Counted from the first letter of the stretch, positions 10,901-22,776 are shown. The stretch: 64,000 nt of DNA from Dendrocalamus latiflorus (GCA_017311315.1 CM029631.1:8056514-8120513), one strand, 5' to 3'. Notes: generated from the letters alone by a model not told the origin. Numbers and translations: made by a program.

Positions 10901-13900
10901 TCCCCTCCTCGCGCCCGGCGCCTCCTCTCCCCACCGCCTCCTCCCCCCGCCGCCTCCCTCCCGCCTCCAGCTCCCGGCATGGTAGTCACAGTGGAGAGGG
11001 GCGTTGGCGGCCAGAGTAGGCTGTAGATCGACGCCGGCTGCGGAAGTAGGCTGGAGATCGATGCCGGCGGCGTGAGCAGACCAAAGATCGGCGTCAACGG
11101 CGGGAGCAGGCTAGGCGAACAGCCTCGACGTCCCCCTCCGGCCGCCAGGACGACTTGGAGTCGCCTAGGTGTCGCCGTGACAACCATGGTAGATACAACT
11201 TATGCAACTCATATATTCAATGCCTACTAACTTCCGACAATTAAAACAATTGACAATCAAGTATGACTATGAACAATACACCGAACAAATAGCTTTATGA
11301 ACCACAGTGAACAAGATAAAGAACCAAGTGAATAAAGTGAATTACGGAGGGCAGGTAACAATAAATCAAGTGTACAAATTTAACATGAATTGCATGACAC
11401 AATACTAAACAGTAAGTAATTTCTTAACTCAAAGCCAGATTATCAATTGTCATATTCAATTTCAGCTTGACGCGATCTCATCACAGAGCAGTGAACCGAG
11501 CCCACAACATTACTAACCAAGTCCCCCATTACTAGTCAGAGATATAAAATCAACTAGCACAACACACTTGGACAAAATAATGCTCAAAACCGAATATACT
11601 CACGATGAGAATGGCACTCAAAGCCACTGAGTAGTAAGCTAGGCAAGGCACGCACAAGGTGCTACCCCAGAAAACCGATCGCCCTGTTGTGCCACGGAGA
11701 TACAATGCCAAATTGCAAATCAGGACACATCGAAATGCAAAACTGAGGTACAGGAGATGCCGTACAAGAATCACTGAAATGCTCTGGCCAAGAGCACCGA
11801 AGAACACCAAGCACCAATCACGAGGTTCCTCTCTTCTCAAATCGATCTTGAGACGGCTGGATTTGATCCTCAAATACAAAACCCCCAAATTTCCTCACGG
11901 CTATTCCGATGGAGAGATAGTGCAAGGAATCGGTCGGGGAATGCCTAAGGGGAAGAAATTCGGACCTCACTATCATCCATGCCGGTGATGAACCTAGCAG
12001 AATAGCAGTTCCACTGCTTAAATCGAAATCCAACCGGAGAAGAGGAAGCAATCAAAGTTTTGGAAACTCACTGATTTGATTTGCCCAAACAAGAGGAAAG
12101 AGGTGGCAATAAAAGGGGGAGAGGCAAGGCGGTTGACGCGGCTGTTGCCAACAGATGGCGCCGAAGAGCACAAGTCATTGGCGCCTCCAACGCCGCCACG
12201 GCCTGAGAGCTCCCGCTCGAGCTAATCGGCCACATGTGCGATGAGTTAGGGCTGGAGATTGAGTCGCCGGCCTTATCTCTTCTCTTGTTCCACTGACCAG
12301 TGGGACCTACCTTTCTCTTTTTTTTTCCTTTTCTCAAAATGAGAAATTACGAAAGGGCTAGAGACTGAGTCTCTAGCCTTATATCTTTTCTTGTTCCACG
12401 GACCTATGGGACCCACCTTTCTCTTTTTTTCTCCCTTTTCTCAAAATGAGAAATTACAAAACAGCCCTCAAAATCCAACACATGGTTTGAATATATTTGC
12501 ATGATTCCAATGGGATATCCATCTGATAATCTGATGGTAACTTCTTTACAAATGCTATAGGGTTAATGATAATGTTCTCAATAAAATGTTTGAGCTGAGA
12601 AATGTTAACGTGGTGGTTTAGTTTAACTGGTGATCATCGCCAGATTTTTCTTATATTGCTTACATGTGGTGCAGTTGATGGATTGGTGAAATGTGAGCAA
12701 TGGGCCAGGAATGCTGGCGGCACATTCGAGGAGTTGAAGAGGATGAGGTTGCTTAACCGTGTTGCTCGACAGAAGAGCAGAAATTTGGTAGATTGGCCTT
12801 ACCCTTTTGTGGAGGACGAATTATTTGTTCTAACACTAAGCACCGGTTTAGAAGGTTATCATGTTCAAGTTGATGGGAGGCATATCACATCTTTTTCTTA
12901 CCGTGTTGTAAGTTGTTCTTCCTTTCGAAACCATCCTATGATGCAAGTGATATGTTTCCGAGAGAGTGCTTCATACTCTCTAACTGAAAATTGTATACAT
13001 TTTGGTATGGTTGGGAGTAGATTAGCGTCTCGATTGATTAAGAGTAAATTGCACTTTGCACCGGGTAATTTGTCACTTATTTTATTTTGCACTAGGATTA
13101 ACCTATGTTTTCACTTTGCACCAGGGTGGACCAAATAAAATTTCACTTTACACTAACCCAACCTTATTTGACTCAAACCAGCTCTACATAATGACAAGTC
13201 AGTATATACAATTCTGTTTGTTCTGTTCCTTCAATTTGATTGCCTTGTTTGGGACTGAAATTGATTGGCTAGTGCAAAGTGAAATTTTATTTAGTCTACT
13301 CTGGTGCAAAGTGAAAGTATGGGTTAACTCTACTGCAAAGTGAAACAAGAGATAAGTTACCCGGTGCAAAATGCGATTTACTCTTGATTTAATGTATGTG
13401 CGTTTTTTAAGAAGCATAGCAGCTCCTTCCCACTGGAATTTTGCCAAGGTTGTCTGATGTGTCAATGCATTACTTTGTTCTTTCAAGGGCTTTATTCTTG
13501 AAGACGCCACTATCTTGTCAGTGAACGGTGATATCGACGTTGAATCAATAGTTGCTGGTTCATTACCCACGGCTCATCCTAACATTGTACAAAGAAATTT
13601 GGAGTTGCTGACTGAACTGAAAGCCCCTCCTCGTCCTGAAGAACCTGTAGAGCTGTTCATAGGCATTCTTTCCGCAGGAAGTCACTTCACCGAACGCATG
13701 GCTGTGAGGAGATCATGGATGTCTTCAGTACGAAATTCATCAAGCACCATGGCTCGTTTTTTTGTTGCCCTGGTAAGTCAAAGTCTTACCATTTAATTTT
13801 TCTATTTTTTCTCTTGTTCATATGAAGAGATACATGACTGAAACATGTTTTATGGCAGAATGGAAGAAGGGAAGTGAATGAAGATTTGAAGAAAGAGGCA

Positions 13901-15480
13901 GATTTCTTCAGGGACATTGTCATTGTGCCTTTCGTGGATAGCTATGATCTGGTTGTTCTGAAGACTGTTGCCATTTGCGAGTATGCGGTACGTAGCAAGG
14001 ATGGATATTAAATAACCACATTGTATGAGTATTTCAAGTATCTTTTTGAAAGTTCTTATGCTTGGCACCTCTCATTTTTTGTTGTACTTTGTCCTTCGAA
14101 AGGCTCGTGTTGCTTCGGCGAATTACATCATGAAGTGTGATGATGATACCTTTGTTAGACTTGATTCAGTGATGGCTGAAGTCAAGAAAATCCCAGATGG
14201 TATAAGCTTCTATTTGGGGAACATGAACTACAACCACAGACCACTTCGAGAAGGAAAATGGGCTGTCTCATATAAGGTGAAGTGGTGAACCACAACAATT
14301 TTTCCCTGTTTTTGAGAAATGTCATCAGCAAAGGTTATCTTCAATATACACAGTTACTCCACTTCTATGCCTATTGATCAAAAGTAGTGAAATGCTCCCG
14401 TGACATTTATAATGACAAAGAATAACTCTCAGAAAGATAAATCAAATTACTTGTTTGTAAAGAGAGAACAGGACAGCTGCATTCAATTTCATTAGAAAGA
14501 AGAAACTAAACTGTTAGTACTAACTTTTATTGACTGAGTCAATTGCAAAGGTTTGACATTTTCATAAACAGCTTATTGCAACTATTGATGTGTTATCATT
14601 CTTAAGTACTATGCTTCCCGAATTTAACAAAAAAAAGCTGTGTTCTTGTTCTTAATGAGGACAAGACATCATTTCAACATGGAACTGGCTGTCACTTCAT
14701 GAGCACCACAAGAGCAATATCTGTTGTCCACAAGAATACGTTATTGTCTCATGTAATCATGTTTGCTAATCGCATGTCGTTAGTGCAACCGTTTGGTGCA
14801 CCATGATTGAGTTTGCACTGTGCTCGTTGCACTCATTTGTAACATTCTCCATTCAAATTCCAGGAGTGGCCCAGAGAAGCGTACCCACCCTACACCAATG
14901 GTCCTGGCTATATTGTTTCTTCTGACATTGCAAACTTCGTTGTATCTGAAATGGAGAAGGGCAGACTAAATGTAAGCACTGTCCACTTATCTTCCCATTC
15001 TTTGTGTTCATTTCATATCAAATGGCAGAGGATATTATGCAGTGGTTACATATCACATCCCACAAAAGTACTCAAGAACCACCTGGTCTAACTTTCGTGC
15101 GCGGCATAGATGATTCCACTTTAGATAAAAACAGAAACGGCACGAACCAATCATGCCTAGCTGAAAAGATGGTCATATCAAAAGCCAAAAGTTGTCTCCA
15201 TCACCATGGCAGTGCTGTGTGCACGGGTGCTTAACAAATGATTGCATTGCATTATTTCGCTTTGCTGTAGCTGTTCAAGATGGAGGATGTGAGCATGGGC
15301 ATGTGGGTAGGGCAATTCAACGGCTCGGTGAACGCCGTGGAGTACATCCACAGCTTCCGGTTCTGCCAGTTCGGCTGCGTCGAGGACTACCTCAGTGCGC
15401 ACTACCAGTCGCCGGGGCAGATGCTGTGCCTCTGGGAGAAGCTGCGGCAAGGGAAGCCGGAGTGCTGCAATGCAAGATGA
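7977..15480 (+). CDS. GALT: GT31 beta-1,3-galactosyltransferase with galectin domain (hydroxyproline O-galactosyltransferase type), 603 aa
   Basis: Exons: 7977-8649, 12675-12907, 13488-13772, 13859-13987, 14103-14276, 14864-14971, 15271-15480. All junctions are GT..AG and stay in frame to TGA. The protein is a type II Golgi-style enzyme: a short basic N-terminus, a membrane anchor at residues 11-29, a proline- and alanine-rich stem, a galectin-like domain (about 138-301; [12 protein letters not shown], then [17 protein letters not shown]) and a C-terminal GT31 domain (about 358-603). Landmarks are GILSAG, the RMAVRRSWM motif, the metal-binding DDD at 453-455 in [22 protein letters not shown], and the [12 protein letters not shown] acidic motif. 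The [10 protein letters not shown] and final KPECCN motifs place it with Arabidopsis GALT2-6, which add the first galactose to hydroxyproline of arabinogalactan proteins, rather than with Lewis-a GALT1. The family assignment is firm; the exact paralogue and substrate are inferred. Exon 1 is far richer in GC than later exons. Introns 1 and 2 carry transposons. Confidence 0.93.
8650..12674 (+). other. Intron 1 of the galactosyltransferase gene, 4.0 kb
   Basis: The donor is G|GTGCGT at 8650 and the acceptor is GTGCAG ending at 12674. The intron holds a 35-bp tandem duplication (9288 and 9323, starting CCTTTGG), the hAT element at 10293-11188, and a 106-bp tandem duplication at 12249-12462 (GGCTGGAGATTGAGTC.. 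and GGGCTAGAGACTGAGTC..). No other gene is recognised inside; the open frames at 11550-12337 have no known motif. Confidence 0.8.
10293..11188. mobile_element. Non-autonomous hAT element with GC-rich core, 896 bp
   Basis: A perfect 8-bp target duplication GTAGATAC flanks the element (10285-10292 and 11189-11196). The ends are CAAGGTTGTCA on the left and, on the minus strand, CATGGTTGTCA on the right, matching the hAT pattern. A 61-bp internal tandem duplication starts at 10480 and 10541 (AGGTCTAA..AGAAG). The core at 10650-10980 is a strongly C/T-biased, GC-rich tract with overlapping open frames on both strands that look like composition artefacts. No transposase is present. The core could be captured host DNA, but I recognise no source gene. 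Confidence 0.85.
13042..13383. mobile_element. Long-TIR MITE, probably MULE-derived, in intron 2
   Basis: The 342-bp element begins GAGTAAATTGCACTTTGCAC and its other end on the minus strand begins GAGTAAATCGCATTTTGCAC. The two arms pair over roughly 120 bases, sharing TTTCACTTTGCACCAG and AAATAAAATTTCACTTT. Flanks are TTGATTAA on the left and TTGATTTAA on the right, an imperfect 8-9 bp duplication, which suits a Mutator-type transposase. The transcript of this intron would fold into a long hairpin. Confidence 0.8.
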
Positions 15481-17190
15481 CACAACGCTCTGAAAGCGCA
15501 CTTCAGTTCAGCTCTACCCTTTGATAATTCAGCACAGTTTTCAGGAGAAATTGGGTAAGCTTTAGGAGAACCTGGTAAGTTACTTGTACTACCACATCAC
15601 ATGTACAGAGGAGGGTATAGAGCTTGGGTTTTTTTTTTTCACTCACTGGGAGCAGTGGTGAAACACATATCCATCAGATCAAAAGGTAACTCGTACCTCA
15701 TCATGTCTGTAACATAAATTACTCTGCCTTCTTTACCATAGTCGCATATCTCAGGCACATGTTTATCACGTGCACCGTTTTCTTCTCTCTTCATTTTTTC
15801 CTCCTTATGAACATGCCCCCCTTTAGTCCACGAATGACAATGATCGTTTTTGGCATCAAGCTGGTATTAAACCCCAGATTAGAAGGTCTGCAAAATTAGG
15901 CCAGTACTGCAGCAGCTGGTAATGGAATGCAATCAGCTAGAGCGGGGCAGCATAACAACATGTGGTGACAAAAGGAGGGCACGCCTACTGTTTGGCCTGT
16001 CCAGCCATGTTGACCCTACTAACACGCGTTCCTGTCTGGTTTGCGAGGCGCCTTGTCTGTGCCTGTGGCTGAGTGGCTCTGCTCTTCCTCTGCTGCCGCT
16101 GTGTAGTAACGGTTAATCGTTGGGTTAACTTCGGTTAGACGCGTAATGGTAACTGCGCACTTTGGTGAGGCTGGTAGCTCAGGGACGTGCTGCGCATCTG
16201 CAATATCCACGTGTTTACATTGTTGACTAGAATATTCTAGCTTCTATCCGATAGTAATTTGGTCGTGCTCTATACGGTCTCAGTTTCTAATTTTTTTAGT
16301 TTTCAACTTATTTAAATAAAAAATCACTTAAAACATATTAGCTTTCAATTTTAGCTTTTTTAGTTTTATAAACTTTTTTTTATTTTTTTTCTCTTTTATT
16401 CCTTTGCATTGTCAATGACGATATAACAGTTTTTTCAATTTTTCTTATTTTTTCTTTTTTCTTAGAAACAACTAACAGTCGCTACAGTTCAAATTTTAGC
16501 CAAAAGCTAGCTGGAGCAGTTGAAAAAATAGGGGGAAATACACTTCTTGGTTTGAGAATCATAAGAGTAAAGAAATATGGCTGAGAATATTGCTTGCTCT
16601 TTGAGTATACTATTATTAGCTTGCTCTTTAGAGTTCTTAGTGGCTGAAATCATTTGCTCCTTTCGCATATTGATGCTTTTCTCCAACACATGAAAGCAAC
16701 ATTAAAGATGGGCATAATATTAATGTTTACCTTCACGTCCCGGTTGCTTTGCTTGATGTAACTACACTTGCCTCCTCCCCAGTTAATGTAGTAGTACTAG
16801 TAGTCCTAAATCTGGCTTCTTTGCCGGCTTCCTTTTTTCAACCTTTTGTACTTCAGTATGATCAGCTCATCATGTTTACCTGGAGCTGGAGCTGTTCTAT
16901 TGATCGCCTCTGTGTTGTACACAGTATAAACCACGAGTGATATACTACAAACCAGCACGTAAATGTGGCCCTATTTAGAAATTTTGCAGAGAGCGCGTAA
17001 CTCCTGTAGAGATCCTAAGATATTCCTATGTTCCAAACATATATATTTGTACTTTGCCAATAGATTTGGTATATAGGGCAAAATGCAAACAATCTTTACA
17101 TAATATGAAGATTAGAATTTTTTTAAAAATAATCCATTTTTATTCGAAAATACAAAAGTATACCCAGAATTTAATTTTTTACAGAAATAG
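15481..17190. other. 3' flank of the galactosyltransferase gene and intergenic DNA
   Basis: The first several hundred bases are the likely 3' UTR. The rest has no recognisable gene. From 16270 to 16500 the sequence is AT-rich with T and A runs and resembles the AT-rich repeat seen at 21780 and 23745, but I could not delimit it. Confidence 0.4.
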
Positions 17191-17194
17191 CATC

Positions 17195-17368
17195 CAGTTG
17201 CCCAATGGTTAGACGACTGGACCCTGTAGCCCAACGGCCGAGCGACACGCAAGTAGTCACCCGACTCTTGGGCAACAGAATGTAGTTGCCCAGCAGTCCG
17301 GCAACTAGACCCTGTCACCCAGCAGTTGGGCGACAGGACCTCCTGTCGCCCAACTATTAGGCGACTAG
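17195..17368. repeat. Array of six 25-bp imperfect palindromes, period 28-31 bp
   Basis: Six related units start at about 17195, 17226, 17254, 17283, 17312 and 17343. Each pairs a GT(T/C)(G/A)CCCA-type half with a GGGC(G/A)AC-type half, for example CTGTCACCCAGCAGTTGGGC followed by GACAG. Spacers of about five bases separate the units, often ACCCT or similar. Each unit could form a short cruciform or RNA hairpin. The function is unknown. It lies in sequence with no gene and no clear transposon ends. Confidence 0.75.
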
Positions 17369-18279
17369 AAGTCCACCCATTTTTATGCAATTGCCCCCTC
17401 CTTGACCGTGGATCAACTGGTTGGCGACGCGTGTCATTTTCATGGAAAAGGCCCAAGGAGACGTGCAACCTCCGCGCGTGGGGGTAAATGACAATTATTG
17501 TAGATAGGCCTAAGGTAAGGAGAATTTACATGACATTGACAAAATTAATTAAGTATATGACATACTGGTTTAAATGCCAATATACCAGTTTTAACGGTAA
17601 GCGTGAATTTTCAATGTACTTATGACATTAAATTCATTCCTAAATAATCGTAAATGTTGTCTAATAATATTTTGCATTTTCACATGACTAACCAAAATTT
17701 TTTCACTACTCTAACATGCTACGGGATCCTCCCAGTTAAATATTAGCAACGAAATAAATTAAATACACGCCCGTTTCTCCACCCTTTTCTTTTTTGTCCT
17801 ATTTTCTGTCTGGTCTTTCCTGTAATGGGACTAATTTCTTCTTACCTAATGGGATTAATTTATCTAACCAAAGTTATACTATTCTTTTCTACAACTATAA
17901 CTTTCTACGGATACTAATTTTACACTAATTAATGCAAAAAAAATTGACTTAAACATAGTAGAATTTTTACCTCGCAAAAGTAGCGGAACATCCTCTCCTA
18001 TCCTCTCCTCTCTTCTTTTTTGTTTTGAGTTTAGCTTATCACTTCAGACTATAGTAACTAGTTTTTAAATGGTACATTTTTAAGACAATATCTATATGTA
18101 TATTGTAATAGACACTGTACCGAATTTAATTATACCGGTTAAAATCATATGCGATTGTTTCCTTCTACGTATTATCTCTCACGAACAATTAGAATTCAAA
18201 AAACCAAAAGCCAAAGCAACAGCCAAAAAAACCAACCATTATATTAGGCTTAGCAAGCTAGCATGACACAATGGACTAC
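17369..18279. other. AT-rich intergenic DNA, nothing identified
   Basis: No coding region, RNA gene or delimited repeat could be supported here. The stretch is AT-rich with short A and T runs. Confidence 0.4.
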
Positions 18280-19132
18280 GGGCCTGTTTGGTTGCTCGCA
18301 TCTTCTCAACCCAGCTCATATGGCTCATCCTGGCTAGTCTGAGCCTGGCTAGGCACATGCAAATATACTTGTTTGGTTGCCTGTATCCGTTGAAGCTGTA
18401 TGAGTAAAGATGGTGTTTGGTTGCCTGTATCCCTTCTTTTCCTCCCTCACCCGTCTCTCTCTCTCCCTCCACTCATTTCGGCCGACCGGCCTCCTCCCCC
18501 TCACCTTCTCCGCCCGGGGCGATGCGGTCGGCGCGTGGCCAAGCGCGGCGGCGCCGGTGGTTCTCCCGCCGCCCCTACCTTCCCTCTGCCACCTACCTCT
18601 CCCCCGGCACTCGGGCTCACCTCCGGCGGCACGACGGCGCACGGGTGGCTCAGCTTGCCGACCTCGGGCTCCCCTCCGCCGGCCTCGGGCTCTCCGCCGC
18701 CGTCCCCCCTCCGCACGCACTCTCTCTCTCTCCCTCTCTCTCGGTGGCGCGGCACGGTGCGGCCCGTGGAGCGGGAGTGCGCCGCCGACGGTTCTAACTG
18801 GCCGACCAGGGCCAGATCCGGCCGGCGCCCTACCGGTGGCAGCCTCCCCTCCGGCCTCCCCTCGCCCTCCGCCCCGGATCCGGCCGACCCGAGCGGAGTC
18901 GCCGCCTCTTCCGCTCTCCTTCCTTCCCTCGGGCGCCCCCCGCACCGTGCGCTTGCATTCGACGGGCCAGGCTGAGGAGCGAAGGACCCTCTCTTCGTTT
19001 CCCTCGGGCCTGGCTCGGGATAGAAATTTGCATGAGATGAGTCTGGCTCCGAGAGCCAACCAGGCAACCAAACACATGCCTATTGCATGAGCTCATGCGA
19101 GCCAAGATATATACAGACAACCAAACATGCCC
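18280..19132. mobile_element. Tourist/Harbinger-like element with GC-rich core, 853 bp
   Basis: The left end is GGGCCTGTTTGGTTGC and the right end, on the minus strand, is GGGCATGTTTGGTTGT. The phrase GTTTGGTTGCCTGTATCC recurs just inside the left end and its complement occurs near the right end. TAC occurs immediately outside both ends (18277-18279 and 19133-19135), a possible 3-bp target duplication. That is unusual, because Harbinger elements normally use TAA or TTA. The core at 18480-18970 is about as GC-rich as a grass first exon and has overlapping open frames on both strands; I cannot name a source gene. Possible gene-capturing (Pack-type) element. Confidence 0.6.
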
Positions 19133-20052
19133 TACATTACAAAGATCTGGTAAATGCCTTCCCAAACGCAACAGTAGTTTGTAGTCGTGGCCTTGACCTT
19201 TGGCAAGGGAAAAGGCTGAGGGCAACAGTCTTTGATTTATTGTGCTGGCTGGTCCACTCCATGGTGTCACACTGTCACAGGCTCTCAGCGTCAGGTCCCA
19301 CCTTCCTCCATTCAAGTTTTCTACTGTTCTGTCCTCCAGCTCTAGTGATAAGAGTAGAATCATGGTCAGAAAAAAGAAAGAAAGAAAAGAACAGAACAGA
19401 AGAACTACTGACAAATATAAAATTCTCTGCAAAGCTTAGGTCGTTTTCTGCCGACGTCCGACCCACAAGGCTGCCACACTGTGTCTTGTGCTCCATGTTA
19501 TACTTGTTTTTTGAATAATTCCATACGAAATGGAATGTAGAAACAGAGCCCACGGGAGCTCTCTGTTTTTTTTTAAATTACTGTTGTTCTTGTGGTATGC
19601 AACTTCTCTGCATTTTTGGCTACTGGTTTTGGGGGAAAATTTATTTATTTGTCACCCTTACGACTCGGGTGGCAACAGATTTGCCACCCAGATCCATTGT
19701 CAGTGACTCAAGTGGCCTCACAAGTAAGTGACAGAGTTTCGATATCAATCTTAAGAGTGGCAAAAAAAAAATTGAATCTCCCGGTTTTGTGAGCTGCTCA
19801 CGCTGCCAAAACCAGCGCATACGCTCTCCCCTTCTCTTTCCTAGCCGATTGGATTCTCTGTATCTGTCAGAGACCCAGAGGGAGACCGTGTATAGATTGA
19901 CAAGATGCAAGAGCAATTAGAGAGATACAACACGAGCATGCAATATAATCCAGATGGACTAGGTTTAACTCAGAACTAACCCCTTAAGGAGCACAATGGT
20001 CATACACCGCTTCTCTACGTGACTGGACGGACGGCGACTTTAAGCTCTCTTA
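19133..20052. other. Intergenic, no gene seen
   Basis: Short open frames only, with a purine-rich GAAA-type low-complexity patch at 19370-19405. No domain or splice structure recognised. Confidence 0.4.
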
Positions 20053-20541
20053 CACAGTTTGGTTGCAAGGACTAGGTGGAACGGGATGGGATGGACCCGT
20101 TTTTGTAGGTGTTTGGATGGGAGATGAGCAGAGTCAAGGACATCCCACTAGGAATATTCCTTGTAGATCCGGGACCAGGCAATCCTCTTTTTTTCATGGG
20201 ACGGAGTCATCCCACATGAGATAGAGTCATCCCACCTCTTTGTTTTTTTAAGTACTGTTTTGTTTAAATTTTTTTAAAAAAAACTCAAAGGCTTATGTGT
20301 AGAAACATATCAACAATAGCCTTCAATTTTTTTTAAAAAAAAACTCAAAGGTCACACATGTCCCATCTTCATCATTCCATCCAAACAAAGGATGCGATCA
20401 TTCCATCCCACTTTATCCTTCCAACCAAACAAAAAACAGGGATAACTCTATCCCCCAACCAAACAAAAAATGGGATCATCCCATCCCAAAACCAGGGACA
20501 GGACCATCCCATCTCACCTTGTCGCTAAACCAAATACAACC
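20053..20541. mobile_element. Harbinger/Tourist-like MITE, 489 bp
   Basis: TTA flanks both ends (20050-20052 and 20542-20544). The left end reads CACAGTTTGGTTGCAAGG and the right end, on the minus strand, reads GGTTGTATTTGGTTTAGCG; both are followed by GGGATGGGATGG-type sequence. The interior repeats ATCCCA and CCAACCAAACAAAAAA phrases and has two A/T-tract copies followed by ACTCAAAGG. Confidence 0.65.
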
Positions 20542-20699
20542 TTAGATTATTGCCACATTCATTTGACTAGTTCAACTTAAAACTTCCCGCGATTAATTAC
20601 ATCCTAATTCCCCATATATGCTACAAAATTACTAGTTATTTTAGAGAGGACAGCGAGGATACACATCTTACTCCCATTATACACATGTGCGTATCCACT

Positions 20700-20880
20700 A
20701 CACACTATACAGTATGAGGACGCTCTAGTGTCTTACAAAATACGTTCATGCACTTTCTTACTAAATACATATGTGTGTACTATGATCGCTATACACTATA
20801 CAGTATGAGGACGCCCTAGTGTCTTACGAAATACGTTCATACACTTTATCATTAAACACATATATGTGAATTATGATTAA
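20700..20880. repeat. 91-bp tandem duplication
   Basis: The phrase ACACTATACAGTATGAGG starts at 20702 and again at 20793, followed in both copies by CTAGTGTCTTAC and ATACGTTCAT. The copies are diverged at several positions. Confidence 0.75.
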
Positions 20881-21114
20881 ATAAGAGGCGTCGATTCTAG
20901 GATGAACCCAAGGAGGTAGGAACGAAAGAGGACCTCTAGCTTACGGTTACCCGTAAACTTGTTCCCTGACGGATGCTCCTGCCATTGCCACATGGAGCTT
21001 GCGGACGCCCGGCTCGCCTGCCTGCCGCCATGACCGAGCTCACGGACGCGCGGCACTGCCCCGACTGCACCTCTCCTCCGCCCAGACCCTGCTCCTTCTT
21101 TGTAACACGAAAAA

Positions 21115-21250
21115 TTCAAATCGGGGGAAATTCCACTCAGGAAACTTTAAATCGGCAAAATTTCAACACGGGAAATTTCAAATTAGAAAATTTCCAGCTC
21201 GAAAAAATTCAAATCGTGAACTTTCAACTCGAGAAATTTCAAATCGTGTT
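21115..21250 (+). repeat. Degenerate 15-bp minisatellite, about nine units
   Basis: The unit is close to ATTTCAA-TCG-GAAA and repeats about nine times with a 14-17 base period. Since 15 is a multiple of three, the frame from 20973 to 21752 reads it as five-residue repeats (NFKLE, NFQLE, KIQIV, NFQLE, KFQIV). That frame (259 codons) has a low-complexity Arg/Gly tail and no recognisable domain, so I do not call it a gene. Confidence 0.6.
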
Positions 21251-22766
21251 TCAACTTGCGGATTTTAAAAAAAATCAAGTTTCAACTCAACCTAAAAATC
21301 AAAATTTTCTACTCGGATCAATCCCCCTTCAACAAAAAAAAGAACCGAAGAAATTTAACCCAACTAACCCCATATCTGATGGCTTCCGGCCAGGCCCCGA
21401 CTTGACCTTGTCGACGCCCATGGCGATGGTGGCCGGAAACGACAAGCACCGACAGCATATTCACCCGACGGTGTGGCACAAGGAGGTGGCGACGCGACGG
21501 AAGAGGAAGCGACGGCGTAACGGAGGAGGGGTGGCGGAGTGTGGCTGCGGAGAGTGGCCGAGCTCGGCGGCACAAGGGCGGCGGGTGTGCAGGAGCGGAG
21601 CGAGAAAGATGCGAAGGGAAATGAGGGGCGGTGAGGGCGACGGACACGTCAAGGAGCTCACGCGTGAACGCCGTCGCTCCGCGTGTAGCTGTGGGAGGGC
21701 GCGGTCGCACGTCGGAGGCTGCCTGTCCGCGAGGTCAAGCCCGTGCGTGTAACCTTAGAGATTTTGCTTATTTCGATTTAAATTTCTAATTTTATTTATT
21801 TATTTATTTATAAATTTTATCTTTTACTTTTTTTAGTTTTTGTATCGATTTTTTATATTTATTTTCATTGTACGTGACGGTTAACCCTTTTTATTTTTAA
21901 TTCATTTAAATTTAATTACACTAAATAAGTTATCATCATCAGTTACAGTATAATTTTAATCAACTATAATATAATTTTAGTTATAAATTAATTTATTTTA
22001 GCTCAACGGAAAACACATTAGATTATGGGTTTCGGCAACGAACGCCCTCACAGCCAACACCAGACCACAGGCCTGTCCTTGCAATACTACACCTCCTTGG
22101 CTCCTTGAGATGTAGCAGGTGTGGCCTTCCAAAGTTGGCATACACAATCATGTACGATCACACCCTTGACTACTAAAGAGCTACATGTAAAAAAAAGATG
22201 AAGGCTATGCACGTACGAATGAATGCAGATTCGCTGCCATTCCACTGTAATGGCGGATAAGAACGACGTAGTGCTGTTGCTTCATCCACGAACCACCAAA
22301 AAAAAAATTGTAGGGCTAGTACGTTAATAGAGGAGAATAAATAAAGTCTTTAAATTTTTTCTCAAGTATTTATCAATTCTTTACTCTAATAACTATGAAA
22401 AATCATGAATATCAAGAATCCAAAATTCAAAAAATAATCTCATGCTACAGTGATTTCAGCCCGTAAACAATAAAAAACAACACTGTTTCAAATCTAAAAA
22501 TCCATTAAACTTTTAATTCGTAAATCTACAAGACATAAAACTTGAATGTTAGATCATGCCTTAAGAACCTATCATAACTAAAAAATTTAAAAAAAACTTA
22601 AGAAAATTTGGATATTTTGGTTTTTAAAACTCTGCTACACCAAAATCAGTTCAAAACATAAAATTAATCTAACTCTCAAACTAAAACTTTAAATCGCTTA
22701 AAATTAGATTTTAGTAATAAATCAAATAATAATTAAGTTTGCAAGGACACCAAACTAAACAAGCCC
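21251..22766. other. Intergenic, no confident gene; AT-rich dispersed repeat
   Basis: The region 21330-21750 is GC-rich with overlapping frames on both strands and no recognisable product. The region 21760-22015 is an AT-rich repeat related to 23720-23990: both contain a CTTATTT(C/T)GATTT(A/G)A phrase, a TTCATTT..TTGATGGTTAACC or TGATGGGCTAAC phrase, and CAACTATAATA(T/A)AA. The remaining bases hold nothing I can identify. Confidence 0.45.
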
Positions 22767-22776
22767 CGAGTTTACC

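Noticed and set aside
11550..12337. Several open frames within galactosyltransferase intron 1
   Set aside because: All short, mutually overlapping and without motifs; they lie between confirmed exons 1 and 2.
17195..17368. CRISPR-like repeat-spacer appearance
   Set aside because: The periodic dyads look like one at first sight, but units are diverged, spacers are only about five bases, and the DNA is a plant nuclear genome with introns.
18349..19077. Long frames on both strands (up to 242 codons)
   Set aside because: They lie inside the TIR-bounded element and consist of Arg/Gly/Pro/Ser-rich low-complexity sequence, expected from GC bias.
20973..21752. 259-codon frame as a real gene
   Set aside because: Middle part is a minisatellite and the end is Arg/Gly low complexity; no domain, so kept only as a repeat observation.
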